Assembly (NCBI RefSeq): GCF_004801405.1
Contig: NZ_SSOB01000024.1
Location: forward strand, 62,001 to 126,000
Length of the DNA: 64,000 nucleotides
From: Cohnella fermenti
GTDB taxonomy: Bacteria; Bacillota; Bacilli; Paenibacillales; Paenibacillaceae
Direction of reading: 5' to 3'
The first letter of the stretch is position 1. Every line of letters begins with the position of its first letter. Below are positions 46,501-54,387 of the stretch, in pieces. The notes under the pieces were generated by a model. The model was not told the DNA's origin. It searched no databases and was given only the letters and a program-made list of their open reading frames with translations. A program made the position numbers and the translations under genes.

Positions 46501-48672
46501 TCGGCAACGTATCCGGCATCGCCGCTTCTGCAATTGCAGGAGAAGATGGCCGATGCGGAGGCTGTTCTGCAGGAGGTCTCTCCCGCCGCCGCCGATCTTG
46601 CTTCCGCCCAGTCGGCGATGAACGACGCTTACGCCCGGATGATTAAGGATATGCCGGATTTGCTCGGCAATGCGGGATTCGAGAGCGCCTTGACCGGCTG
46701 GATTGGACTGGGTACTACCCTAGAGGCGACGACAGCGGAGGCGTACGCCGGCTCCCGATCCCTGCGCAGCTACAACCGCTCGGCCTATTGGGCTGGCCCG
46801 CGGATTCAACTGCCGATGGAGAACGGCAGAACCTACAACATCTCGGCAAGAGCCAAGCTTGGCGCCGGTTCGGACCTGCTGCAGATTGCGCTGATGCCGA
46901 ACGGAGCGAACCCGGTTCGCACGCTGAAGCAGAAGACGATCGGAAGCGCCGGTTGGACACAGGTGAACGGGACGTATACGGTTAACGAATCGGAAGGCTA
47001 CAAGTATGCTCTCATCTGCTTCTATACGCAAAATTCGTTGGCCGATCTCTATCTGGACGAGCTTCGGATCGTGGACGTGACGGAGCTGAAGGAAGCGATC
47101 GACGCGGCCGCGGCGGAGGCGGGCGGCCTAACGGGCCAGCTTCAGGCCGATCTGCTGTTGGCTGTCGCGCAGGCCCAGGCCGTGCTGAACGATCAGGAAT
47201 CGACGGAAGAGGACGTTGCCGAGCAGGTTCGTCTGCTGGCCAACGCCATGGCCGCCGAGGAGATCGTCTCCGTATCTTCGCTTGAGACGGCTTTGGCTCG
47301 GATGCAAGCTGCGGTTGCCAGGGGCTCCAGCCTGGAGGCGGAGGTGGAGCAGACCGTTGCCGGGCTGCAGCCGAACACGACGTACAGGCTGTCGGCATGG
47401 GGCCTGCTCGTCTCGGACGGAGATACGCTCGAGATGGGAGTTCGCGACTACGGCGACGACGACCTTAGCCTGGTCTTCGACTCGACGTTATGGTCCCGGC
47501 AGAGCCTGGAATTCACGACGGGGCCGACGTCGAACTCGGCGACCGTGTTCTTCCGGAAGCCTCAAGGAAGCAAGCCGGCGTACATGGACGACGCGGCTCT
47601 GGCCGCGGTGCATGCAGCCGCCCCCGCAACGGAGCAGATCGGGCTCCTTCGCAACCCCGGCATGGAGTCGGGCGACCCGCGGCCGTGGACGGCGTTCGAT
47701 GCCGCTCTCTATTCCGTAACGGGGATAACGTATGGCGGCGATTACGCGCTCAAGATCGCGGACCGCGGCTCGCCGGGCGCCGGCGCGCTGCAGACCGTGA
47801 AGGCCGCGCAGGGCAAAACCTACGACGTCAGCGCCCAGGTGAAGCTTGGAGATGGGACGGACACGGCCAGATTGGTCTTCCGCTATACGAGCGATGCCAG
47901 TCCTGCGGGGACGGTACTGGAGCAGGTGATCGCTTCGGCGTCCGTGGACGAGAACGGGTGGACCGAGCTGAGCGGTACGCTGAGCTTGCCGGCAAGCCCC
48001 GTCATTGTGGCCGGTGCGCTCGTTATCGATACCACAACTGGGACGGAGGATTTGTACGTGGACGATGTCGCGATGCGGGAGCACCTGCTGTCAACCGATC
48101 CGGGTACGGGAGACGCCGACACCGACCTGAACGACGCGATTGCCGATTCGGACGGATGGTCGTTCAGCATGGGGAGCGGCGCGTACAGCTTCGAGCAAGA
48201 CAGCCTGACCTTGTACGAGGGCTATGCCCGATACAACGAGAAGACGTACAGGGATGCCCAATTGTCGGTCAATATGACGGTGTATGGAGCTGCCGGAAGC
48301 TGGCCCATTCTCAATCTCCGCAACCAAGGCACGATGAGCTTCGGCAGCGGCTATGTCATCGTCATCAAGCAGGACGTCATCGAGCTGCAGAAGTACAAAG
48401 ACAACGCCAGTACGATGCTGCTGATCGGAACCCTCAACGACCCCGGAGTCGGCGGGCCTGCCGTGCCTAACGAATATTTCGTTTACGCCCAGGAGAACAG
48501 CATTCAAGCGGGCTCGTGGAACACCGACGAGGGCGTGCGCATTGTGCTCAAGGTGAACGGCCATTCCGTCATCGATTACGAAGACAAGTCGGACGCCATT
48601 CGCAGCGCTGGATATTTCGGCATCTATACGGGAACGGCCGACAGCATAACGTTGTCCGGGGTTGACGACTAA
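43507..48672 (+). CDS. Secreted right-handed beta-helix (polysaccharide lyase-like) multidomain protein
   Basis: Exported protein of 1721 aa with signal peptide (~1-29, AEA-A). After an N-terminal sandwich (~30-185) come two cadherin-like beta-sandwich repeats (~195-285, 286-370), each with a VGG/VGA..PGFDP..EY-type pattern. A parallel beta-helix (~375-915) starts YYVSTTGSDITGDGSLEHPW and contains repeated N-x-I/V turns (NVVWNAG, NNTLIGSSG). Downstream are CBM_4_9-like modules (NAGFESALTGW and PGMESGDPRPW), helical linkers and a C-terminal lectin-like sandwich. No SLH domain is seen, unlike the other giant. It probably binds and cleaves or de-branches plant or mucin polysaccharide outside the cell and feeds the importer upstream. 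Confidence 0.8.
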   Translation: MGRKLLALFCTFLLALGSFGWPTPRAEAAGRMLTLTDDLKDLSKIYKTSKTVALYTPTAADLPKFGGDATLLKRTETGTTFVYYHVNGRIKAATVELYVLNDFYTQSLMEFYVSSDDSTYTWTRKVDSPLTATSGSWKKKTYSLDTAYIANLNTSYLRIPIPQNNNDITSEPLLGKISITYETSSGYLHNDASLQSISVGASALPDFDPDIATYEVELPASAIVGPLTEVQAQAADDGYAQVSVAQATYLPGEAQVSVTAEDGTTTRLYTVSLVKRAAGTDASLSSLGVGGTEVPGFDPATLEYSVVLPYGTEVGAATNVVASAHDPGASVQVQQIDSLPGTASVEVTAEDGLATEQYLIHFTVLSGIPGMNNTYYVSTTGSDITGDGSLEHPWRTIQRAADLMSAGDTCYIREGVYYETVTVRTSGTGEQALRFAAYPGEDVTVSGADPIAGWQPDSGDIYAADVSLGSSSERQVFVDGELLTEARWPNLPAGQDILHPAWATMDSGSLTTIKDSDLTQPDGAWIGAKVMVKGGDGWILQASNVTAYTAAGGLVFDPLPQSESTFYTPRAGNRYYLFGSREALDADKEWYYDQAVGTLYMVADSFDPAEADIRAKARDYAFVLRGRSHIELSGIRMFAAGVDTTDGQHLILDRLRVEYASQPLVLSGDNNVIRNSRLAYSPKAMIEVAGRNNRVVNNEIRSTNYLGDGASVAMNGERNLLSSNSIFDSGKMNVSITGRANLIEHNDVYNAGLLVNDTGLLYGFSFDGDNTEIRYNWIHDNKAEVLGEGIYPDNSSTNYIIHHNVVWNAGTALRLNTPNNNMLVYNNTLIGSSGIYGYIYRKDMYGGQFVNNILTGSYEFSDEVLRENNIEGGTDPLFVDRAGYDFRLSEQSPARDAGQVIAGIAESYAGSAPDIGAYEWGQEWVPGYDADTDKDAIYEPSDALYRNRIAKGGFERLTELEAPWTIEQGEASIAYEYALTSVKKTRAGNYSAQLGNSPSATYPASPLLQLQEKMADAEAVLQEVSPAAADLASAQSAMNDAYARMIKDMPDLLGNAGFESALTGWIGLGTTLEATTAEAYAGSRSLRSYNRSAYWAGPRIQLPMENGRTYNISARAKLGAGSDLLQIALMPNGANPVRTLKQKTIGSAGWTQVNGTYTVNESEGYKYALICFYTQNSLADLYLDELRIVDVTELKEAIDAAAAEAGGLTGQLQADLLLAVAQAQAVLNDQESTEEDVAEQVRLLANAMAAEEIVSVSSLETALARMQAAVARGSSLEAEVEQTVAGLQPNTTYRLSAWGLLVSDGDTLEMGVRDYGDDDLSLVFDSTLWSRQSLEFTTGPTSNSATVFFRKPQGSKPAYMDDAALAAVHAAAPATEQIGLLRNPGMESGDPRPWTAFDAALYSVTGITYGGDYALKIADRGSPGAGALQTVKAAQGKTYDVSAQVKLGDGTDTARLVFRYTSDASPAGTVLEQVIASASVDENGWTELSGTLSLPASPVIVAGALVIDTTTGTEDLYVDDVAMREHLLSTDPGTGDADTDLNDAIADSDGWSFSMGSGAYSFEQDSLTLYEGYARYNEKTYRDAQLSVNMTVYGAAGSWPILNLRNQGTMSFGSGYVIVIKQDVIELQKYKDNASTMLLIGTLNDPGVGGPAVPNEYFVYAQENSIQAGSWNTDEGVRIVLKVNGHSVIDYEDKSDAIRSAGYFGIYTGTADSITLSGVDD

Positions 48673-48717
48673 GGCGATGGAGCGGCACTGGCTCAAGGAA
48701 TAAAGGGAAGGACATAC

Positions 48718-48765
48718 AGCGGCAAACGCGGACTGCAACATGCAGCCTGCGTTTGCCGCTTCTTG
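48718..48765 (+). terminator. Stem-loop terminator after the beta-helix gene
   Basis: AGCGGCAAACGC (48718-48729) pairs with GCGTTTGCCGCT (48749-48760), with an inner CTGCA/TGCAG stem and a weak TTCTTG tail. Confidence 0.65.
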
Positions 48766-48987
48766 CTGTTGCCAGGGGAGTTAGAGGAGCTAGGAGAATC
48801 GGCGCTCGGGGACAATGTCTGCTACTTCCGTCGCTGCTTCTGTCGCCCGTTGTCGATATCGCAGAGGTGAATTAAACTGGAGATATCAGAGATATTCGTT
48901 CCTCTACATAACGGTGAGAACTCGGTCAGAACTGCTCTGCTGGTTTTGCGCGGGGTTTACAATTGCAGGCGGCGGGAGGGGCCGGGG
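48766..48987. other. Intergenic, no gene recognised
   Basis: Between the terminator and array D I see no open frame with a ribosome site. A loose promoter-like pair (TTGTCG, 17 bp, TAAACT) occurs near 48855-48885 but is weak. From about 48960 the sequence becomes G-rich and passes into the array. Confidence 0.4.
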
Positions 48988-49214
48988 GCGGTCGGTGGGC
49001 GAATGTATGTGGTTTTTAGCATAAAAGTGGTCGTTAGAGGCGGTCAGTGGGCGAATGTATGTGGTTTTTAGCATAAAAGTGGTCGCCAGGGGCGGCCGGC
49101 GGGCGAATGTATGCGGTTTTTAGCATAAAAGTGGTCGCCAGGTGCGGTCGGTGGGCGAATGTATGCGGTTTTTAGCATAAAAACGGTCGTCGGAGGCGGT
49201 CCGGCGGCGAATGT
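48988..49214 (-). repeat. 52-bp tandem palindrome array, locus D (4 nearly identical units)
   Basis: Palindromes ATGYGGTTTTTAGCAT start at 49007, 49059, 49111 and 49163, exactly 52 bp apart, and the whole 52-bp unit (including GGGCGAATGT) is nearly identical between copies. A truncated fifth unit (GGCGAATGTT, 49205-49214) runs into the start region of the hybrid kinase. This is the youngest-looking array in the window. Confidence 0.92.
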
Positions 49215-49231
49215 TACTGGAGGATTTCTTG

Positions 49232-52200
49232 ATGCGCGTATCCCAGGCACGAATATCGGCTCTTAATATCCTTATCATCGGCGTGATGGTGCTGACCAGC
49301 ATCCTCAGCTTTTTCTCGTCTCTGAGTATGCAGCAGGCGTCCAACTTCGTTGTGCAGGAGACGATTCCGGCGATTCAAGCGACGGACAATCTCGTGCGCA
49401 ATCTCATCGACCAGGAGACGGGCATTCGCGGCTACATGGTGACGAGCAACCGCGAGTTTCTGAATCCTTACGAGACTGCAAGGAACCAGATTCAAGCGAA
49501 TGTGGACGTGATTCGCAATTTCGCGAGAGCGCATTCCCCGGAGGCGACGGCGATACTCGAGAGGAAAATCGTGCCCCAGATCAACCGGATCGAAGTGTAT
49601 CTGGAGGAGATGGAGGCGCTCGTTCTGAGCGGGAAGATGGAGGAGGCGCGGGATCAGATCGGCAACGGCAAGGCGGACATGGATCGGTTCCGCGACCTTC
49701 AGGCCGAGCTGGCCGAGAGCATCGAGCATATCGCGCACGATTCCTATTCCGATGCGTATCGGTCGGGGCAGACGGCCCGCTACATTCTGCTTGCCGGAGT
49801 GCTGCTGTCGGTGTCCGCCGGCTTCGTCTCGTTCTTGATGTACCGCCGTTCGTCCCGTGCGGAGAAGGAACTGCTCGCGAGCTCGGAGGCGCTGCGGAAG
49901 CAACATGACGAGACGCTGAAGCTGCAGGCCGACCAAGAAGCGATGATGGCGAAGCTGATCGACATTAACGCCGAGAACGAACGACAGAACTGGCTTAAAA
50001 CGCACTATTCGCGGCTCATTAATCTGTCGCAGGGCATCACGGATGCGAAGGCGCTTGCATCGCTCCTGATCTCGGAGCTGGCGAAGCTGCTCGAGGCCGG
50101 CCAAGGCGTCTTCTACGGCCGGGATTCGGAGCCGGGTTCGCCTTCCTTCGGCAGCTACTTCCTGCTGGGCAGCTATGCTTGCACGGAGCGGAAGAGCCGG
50201 TTCGAGCCGGGAGAAGGCTTGATCGGGCAGTGCGCGCTGGAGCGGGCTCCGATCGTGCTGAGGAACGTGCCGGACGATTACGCGCCGATTCAATCCGGGC
50301 TCGGGGGGCGCAAGCCGCTGACAATCGCGGTGCTGCCGGTTCCGTTCGAGAACGAGGTGTCCGCCGTGATCGAGCTGTCTTCGTTCGAGGAGTGGACGCC
50401 GATTCAGATGGAGCTGCTGGAGCAAGTGACGGCGGCGCTCGGGGTCATTCTCGACAGCGTGAGCAGCCGGCAGCGAACGGAGCGGCTGCTCGCGGAGTCC
50501 AGACAGTTGTCCGAGCTGCTGCAGACGCAGCAGGAGGAGCTTCGCGCTTCGAACGAGGAGCTCGAAGAGCAGACGAGCATTCTCAGGCTCTCGGAGGAGA
50601 AGCTGAAGATCCAGAGCGAGGAGCTCCAGGTCATCAACGAGGAGATGGAGCTCAAGACGAGTTATTTGGAGCTTCAGAAGGCGGACATTGAGAAGCAGAA
50701 CGAGCTGATCCGACTCTCCAAGCAAGAGGTGGAGGAGAAGGCGCAGGAGCTGGAGCTGGCGAGCAAGTACAAGTCGGAGTTCCTGGCGAACATGTCGCAC
50801 GAGCTGAGGACGCCGCTTAACAGTCTGCTGATTCTGTCGAAGTCGCTGGCGGGCAACGAGGAGCGCAATCTGACGGAGGATCAGGTCGAATCGGCGAGAA
50901 TCATCTACAGCGGGGGCCAAGACCTGCTGCGGCTGATCAACGACATTCTGGACTTGTCCAAGGTGGAAGCCGGCAAGATGGACATTCGCCTGGAGCCGCT
51001 GCCTGTCGTCTCGATCGTGCGCGATCTTCAGTACCAATTCAATCCCGTTGCGAAGGAGCGAGGCCTTCGCTTCGAATGTCGCCTCGCGGACGATCTTCCG
51101 GAGGAACTGATGACGGACGGACAGCGCACGGAGCAGATTCTGCGGAACCTTCTGTCCAACGCCTTCAAGTTCACCGCGGAGGGCTGCGTCCGGCTTGACG
51201 TGCTTAGGGCAGGGAGTGCCGAGGACATCGCGGGCGAAGAGCCGTTCGAAGGGGACGCGATTGTTTTCTCGGTTCGGGACACGGGCATCGGTATTCCGTA
51301 CTCGAAGCAGCAAGCGATCTTCGAAGCGTTCCAGCAGGCGGACGGGTCCACGAGCCGGAGGTACGGCGGCACCGGGCTCGGGCTCACGATCTCCAGGGAG
51401 CTGGCCCGCTTGCTGGGGGGCCGAATTCGGCTGGCGAGCGAGGAAGGGCAGGGGAGCTGCTTCTCGCTGCTCCTGCCTCTCGACCCTGCAGAGGCGATCC
51501 GCCTCTCCGCATCGGAAGCGGCGGCGGCAGCGGAGCCGGGGGCAGCGGCCGGAGCGCTGCAGGCGATGAAGTCATCGCCAGCCACCCAATCGGCAGTATC
51601 GCCACCATCGCCACATCCGTCACCATCGACCCAAGCGCCATTTTCACCAACAGCAGCACAATTGTCGCCATCATCACCAGAGTCGGCCTCTTCTCCAGCG
51701 GCGTCCGAGCGAACCGTTCTGATCGTCGAAGACGATGCCGCCTATGCGAAGGTGATGCAGGGGCTGGCCCGCCGGAAGGGCTTCGGCAGCCTTGTCGCCG
51801 CAAGCGGCGCCGAGGGGCTGCGGCTGGCGAAGGAGAAGCGCCCGCGCGCGATCGTGCTGGACCTGGGTCTGCCGGACATGGACGGCCTGCAAGTGCTCGA
51901 AGCGCTCCGGACGGACAGGGATACGAAGAGCATCCCGGTGCACGTCGTGTCCGGAAGAGAGGCGACCGAAGCTTCGCTGCTCGGAGGGGCGGTCAGCTTC
52001 CTGGCGAAGCCGGCGACAGCCGAGCGGATCGAGGAGCTGTTCGCTGCGCTGAACTCAAGCGTGGACCGGCAGAGGCGCATTCTCGTCATCGAGGACGACC
52101 CGGGCAGCCAGCGCGCGATCCAGGAGCTTCTGAAGAAGAAGGGCGAGCTCGTTCACTCCTACACGGCCGCGGAAGGGATGCGGCAGCTCCGGGAATCGTC

Positions 52201-52924
52201 CTTCGACGTCATCATTCTCGATCTTGACCTGCCGGACCTGTCGGGGATGGATCTGCTGCTGCGGCTTGCGCGGGAGAAGGGCGAGCCGCTGCCGCCGATC
52301 GTCATCTTCACGGGACGGGAGCTGACGCAGGAGGAGTACGTCGAGCTGAGCCGCTACTCCTCCAGCATCGTCGTGAAGGGCGCCAGCTCCGGAGAACGGC
52401 TGCTCGACGAGGTCAACCTGTTCCTCCACAGCCTGCCGCAGGTCCCCGAGAGCAGGCGCAGCCGGGCCGCGGCGGACGCCTCCAACGCCAACGCCAACAC
52501 CAACGCCAACCGCGACGCCAACGCCAACGCCGATGCGGCGATCCGCGGGCGCCGGGTGCTGCTCGTGGACGACGACCTGCGCAACACATTCGCGCTGTCG
52601 AAGATATTGAAGCAGCACGGCTTCAAGGTCGAGATGGCCGACAACGGCAAGCTTGCGCTCGAGAGGCTGGAGGCCGCCCCCGCCGGGATCGACCTCGTGC
52701 TGATGGACATCATGATGCCCGTCATGGACGGCTACGAGGCGATGCGGCGAATCCGCGCGGACGAACGCTTCCGGACGCTGCCGATCATTGCCTTGACCGC
52801 CAAGGCGATGACCGGTGACCGGGAGAAGTGCATCGAAGGAGGCGCGAACGACTATATGACGAAGCCGGTCGATCCGGATCAGCTCCTCTCTCTGCTTCGC
52901 GTCTGGCTGGCGGCGGAACGATGA
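49232..52924 (+). CDS. CHASE3-GAF hybrid histidine kinase with three receiver domains
   Basis: Protein of 1230 aa. ATG 49232 is chosen because GGAGGA (49219-49224) lies 7 bp upstream; the ATG at 49211 is repeat-derived. TM1 (~8-30), extracellular CHASE3 (~30-185), TM2 (~188-210), GAF (~265-410), a Glu/Gln-rich coiled coil (~415-515), HisKA ([10 protein letters not shown]523), HATPase (DTGIGI, GTGLGLTIS), a Ser/Pro linker, then REC1, REC2 and REC3. All three phosphoacceptor Asp are present (LDLGLPDMDG, LDLDLPDLSG, MDIMMPVMDG), but REC2 has KG instead of KP. It opens a four-gene operon with CheR, CheB and REC-GGDEF and couples to CheR by an ATGA overlap. Confidence 0.92.
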   Translation: MRVSQARISALNILIIGVMVLTSILSFFSSLSMQQASNFVVQETIPAIQATDNLVRNLIDQETGIRGYMVTSNREFLNPYETARNQIQANVDVIRNFARAHSPEATAILERKIVPQINRIEVYLEEMEALVLSGKMEEARDQIGNGKADMDRFRDLQAELAESIEHIAHDSYSDAYRSGQTARYILLAGVLLSVSAGFVSFLMYRRSSRAEKELLASSEALRKQHDETLKLQADQEAMMAKLIDINAENERQNWLKTHYSRLINLSQGITDAKALASLLISELAKLLEAGQGVFYGRDSEPGSPSFGSYFLLGSYACTERKSRFEPGEGLIGQCALERAPIVLRNVPDDYAPIQSGLGGRKPLTIAVLPVPFENEVSAVIELSSFEEWTPIQMELLEQVTAALGVILDSVSSRQRTERLLAESRQLSELLQTQQEELRASNEELEEQTSILRLSEEKLKIQSEELQVINEEMELKTSYLELQKADIEKQNELIRLSKQEVEEKAQELELASKYKSEFLANMSHELRTPLNSLLILSKSLAGNEERNLTEDQVESARIIYSGGQDLLRLINDILDLSKVEAGKMDIRLEPLPVVSIVRDLQYQFNPVAKERGLRFECRLADDLPEELMTDGQRTEQILRNLLSNAFKFTAEGCVRLDVLRAGSAEDIAGEEPFEGDAIVFSVRDTGIGIPYSKQQAIFEAFQQADGSTSRRYGGTGLGLTISRELARLLGGRIRLASEEGQGSCFSLLLPLDPAEAIRLSASEAAAAAEPGAAAGALQAMKSSPATQSAVSPPSPHPSPSTQAPFSPTAAQLSPSSPESASSPAASERTVLIVEDDAAYAKVMQGLARRKGFGSLVAASGAEGLRLAKEKRPRAIVLDLGLPDMDGLQVLEALRTDRDTKSIPVHVVSGREATEASLLGGAVSFLAKPATAERIEELFAALNSSVDRQRRILVIEDDPGSQRAIQELLKKKGELVHSYTAAEGMRQLRESSFDVIILDLDLPDLSGMDLLLRLAREKGEPLPPIVIFTGRELTQEEYVELSRYSSSIVVKGASSGERLLDEVNLFLHSLPQVPESRRSRAAADASNANANTNANRDANANADAAIRGRRVLLVDDDLRNTFALSKILKQHGFKVEMADNGKLALERLEAAPAGIDLVLMDIMMPVMDGYEAMRRIRADERFRTLPIIALTAKAMTGDREKCIEGGANDYMTKPVDPDQLLSLLRVWLAAER
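51571..51700 (+). repeat. Low-complexity Ser/Pro linker repeat in the hybrid kinase
   Basis: Imperfect TCGCCACCA-type repeats encode SPPSPHPSPS-like sequence between HATPase and REC1. Codon use (TCA, CCA, ACA) is visibly less GC-rich than in the flanking domains, indicating recent repeat expansion. Confidence 0.75.
52483..52535 (+). repeat. AACGCC hexamer repeat in the REC2-REC3 linker
   Basis: Tandem AACGCC hexamers encode an Asn-Ala run (NANANTNAN..NANADA) that separates the last two receivers. Confidence 0.8.
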
Positions 52925-53772
52925 CGGACAAGCTGACGGAGAAGCTGACGGACAAGCTGACGGAGAAGCTGGAAGCCGAGCTGCTGCTGGAGGCGCTCTA
53001 CCGGAAGTACGGCTGCGACTTCCGCCAATACGCCCAGTCCTCCCTGATGCGGAGGCTGAATAACGTTCGACTCCAGGCCGGCGCGAAGAGCCTGTCGGAG
53101 CTGATTCCTCTTGTTCTGCATGACCAAGCGTTCGCGAACGGGATGGTCCAGGACATTCTGGTGACGGTGACGGAGATGTTCCGGGACCCGCCGTTCTTCG
53201 CGGAGCTGCGAACGAAGATCGTGCCGATTCTCAAGACGTATCCGTTCGTCAAGATCTGGCTTGCGGGCTGCGCGACGGGGGAGGAAGCGTACTCCATGGC
53301 GATTGTGCTCCAGGAGGAGGGCTTCTACGACCGGGTTCAGATTTATGCGACGGACATGAACGAGCGTTCTCTGGAGATCGCGGGCGAAGGCATCTATCCG
53401 GCGGAGAGCCTGCGCTCCTACACGGCGAATTATCACGCGAGCGGCGGGCGCAGCTCCTTCTCCGACTACTATGTCGCGAATTACCGGATGGCGAAGTTCC
53501 GCGACGAGCTGAAGCGCAATATCGTTTTCTCGAACTACAACCTCGTGACGGATCACCCGTTCGGCGAGATGCACCTGATCGTCTGCCGGAACGTGCTCAT
53601 CTACTTCAACCGGGAGCTTCAGGCCCAGGTGCTCGGGCTGTTCGACGCCAGCCTTGTGCATCGCGGGCTGCTCTGCCTCGGCAGCAAGGAGACGCTGGAC
53701 TTCACTCCGTATGCGAGCAAGTACGAGACCCTATCCCCCAAGTGGAAAATCTACCGTCAGCGAACCCAGTAG
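52921..53772 (+). CDS. cheR: CheR-type protein-glutamate methyltransferase
   Basis: Methyltransferase of 283 aa beginning in an ATGA overlap with the hybrid kinase. The helical N-terminal domain (YGCDFRQYAQSSLMRRLNN) and SAM-binding motif (IWLAGCATGEEAYSMAIVL), plus LIVCRNVLIYFN, identify CheR. Residues 2-17 are a duplicated TDKLTEKL sequence. In chemotaxis CheR methylates Glu residues of MCP receptors using S-adenosylmethionine. No MCP, CheA or CheW gene is present here, so the substrate may be the coiled coil of the adjacent kinase (inference). Confidence 0.9.
   Translation: MTDKLTEKLTDKLTEKLEAELLLEALYRKYGCDFRQYAQSSLMRRLNNVRLQAGAKSLSELIPLVLHDQAFANGMVQDILVTVTEMFRDPPFFAELRTKIVPILKTYPFVKIWLAGCATGEEAYSMAIVLQEEGFYDRVQIYATDMNERSLEIAGEGIYPAESLRSYTANYHASGGRSSFSDYYVANYRMAKFRDELKRNIVFSNYNLVTDHPFGEMHLIVCRNVLIYFNRELQAQVLGLFDASLVHRGLLCLGSKETLDFTPYASKYETLSPKWKIYRQRTQ
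52924..52971 (+). repeat. 24-bp duplication at the CheR N-terminus
   Basis: Two exact 24-bp copies (52924-52947 and 52948-52971), each made of two 12-bp near copies, encode TDKLTEKL twice in frame. Confidence 0.9.
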
Positions 53773-53795
53773 GCCAGTACGAAGGAGGGAATGCG

Positions 53796-54365
53796 ATGGG
53801 CGAAGCGAGAGGCGCTGTCGTTGTCATCGGGGCTTCGGCGGGAGGGCTGCGCGCGCTGTCGGCCGTGCTCGCCGCCCTTCCTGCGGACTACGTTCGGCCG
53901 GTCGTCGTCGTGCTGCATGTGGCGGAGAACGGCGGCGGCCTGCTTCCCGAGCTTTGGAGCGGGGCGCTGGCTGTCCGGGTGAAGGAAGCGGTCGACAAGG
54001 AGCCGCTGCTGCCGGGCAGCGTGTATTTGGCGCCGCCGGGATACCATCTGCTGGTCGAAGAAGACCGGTCGATCAGCCTGTCCGTCGATCCTCCCGTCCG
54101 GTTCTCGCGCCCTTCCATCGATGTGCTGTTCCAGAGCGCGGCCGCCGCCTGCGGAGCGGACTGCATCGGCATCGTCCTGACGGGAGCGAACGAGGACGGC
54201 AGCGCGGGCCTGCGCTCGATCCGGGAGGAAGGCGGCACGGCGATCGTTCAGGACCCGCGGACGGCGGAATACAAGAGGATGCCCCAGTCGGCGCTGGAGG
54301 CGGCAGGGGCGGACTTCGTCCTCGCGCCGGAGAAGATCGGAGATTGGCTGAGACGGAATTCATAG
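53796..54365 (+). CDS. cheB: CheB-type methylesterase (catalytic domain only)
   Basis: Protein of 189 aa, ATG 53796 behind GAAGGAGGG. It contains the CheB catalytic triad: S14 in GASAGG, H41 in VLHVAENGG, and Asp in TGANEDGSAG. The N-terminal receiver present in chemotaxis CheB (~350 aa) is missing, so it is not regulated by direct phosphorylation. It would remove methyl groups placed by the CheR encoded 23 bp upstream. A next gene carrying a separate receiver follows 22 bp downstream. Confidence 0.9.
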   Translation: MGEARGAVVVIGASAGGLRALSAVLAALPADYVRPVVVVLHVAENGGGLLPELWSGALAVRVKEAVDKEPLLPGSVYLAPPGYHLLVEEDRSISLSVDPPVRFSRPSIDVLFQSAAAACGADCIGIVLTGANEDGSAGLRSIREEGGTAIVQDPRTAEYKRMPQSALEAAGADFVLAPEKIGDWLRRNS

Positions 54366-54387
54366 AACGATACTTGGGAGGAACATC

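Noticed and set aside
48988-49214. CRISPR array at locus D or the other palindrome arrays
   Set aside because: Spacers are repeated or conserved between loci, repeats are only 16 nt, and no cas genes are nearby.
49068-49250. Small minus-strand peptides containing FYAKNRIH or MLKT
   Set aside because: They arise from the palindrome arrays read in shifting frames because 52 is not a multiple of 3; no start signals.
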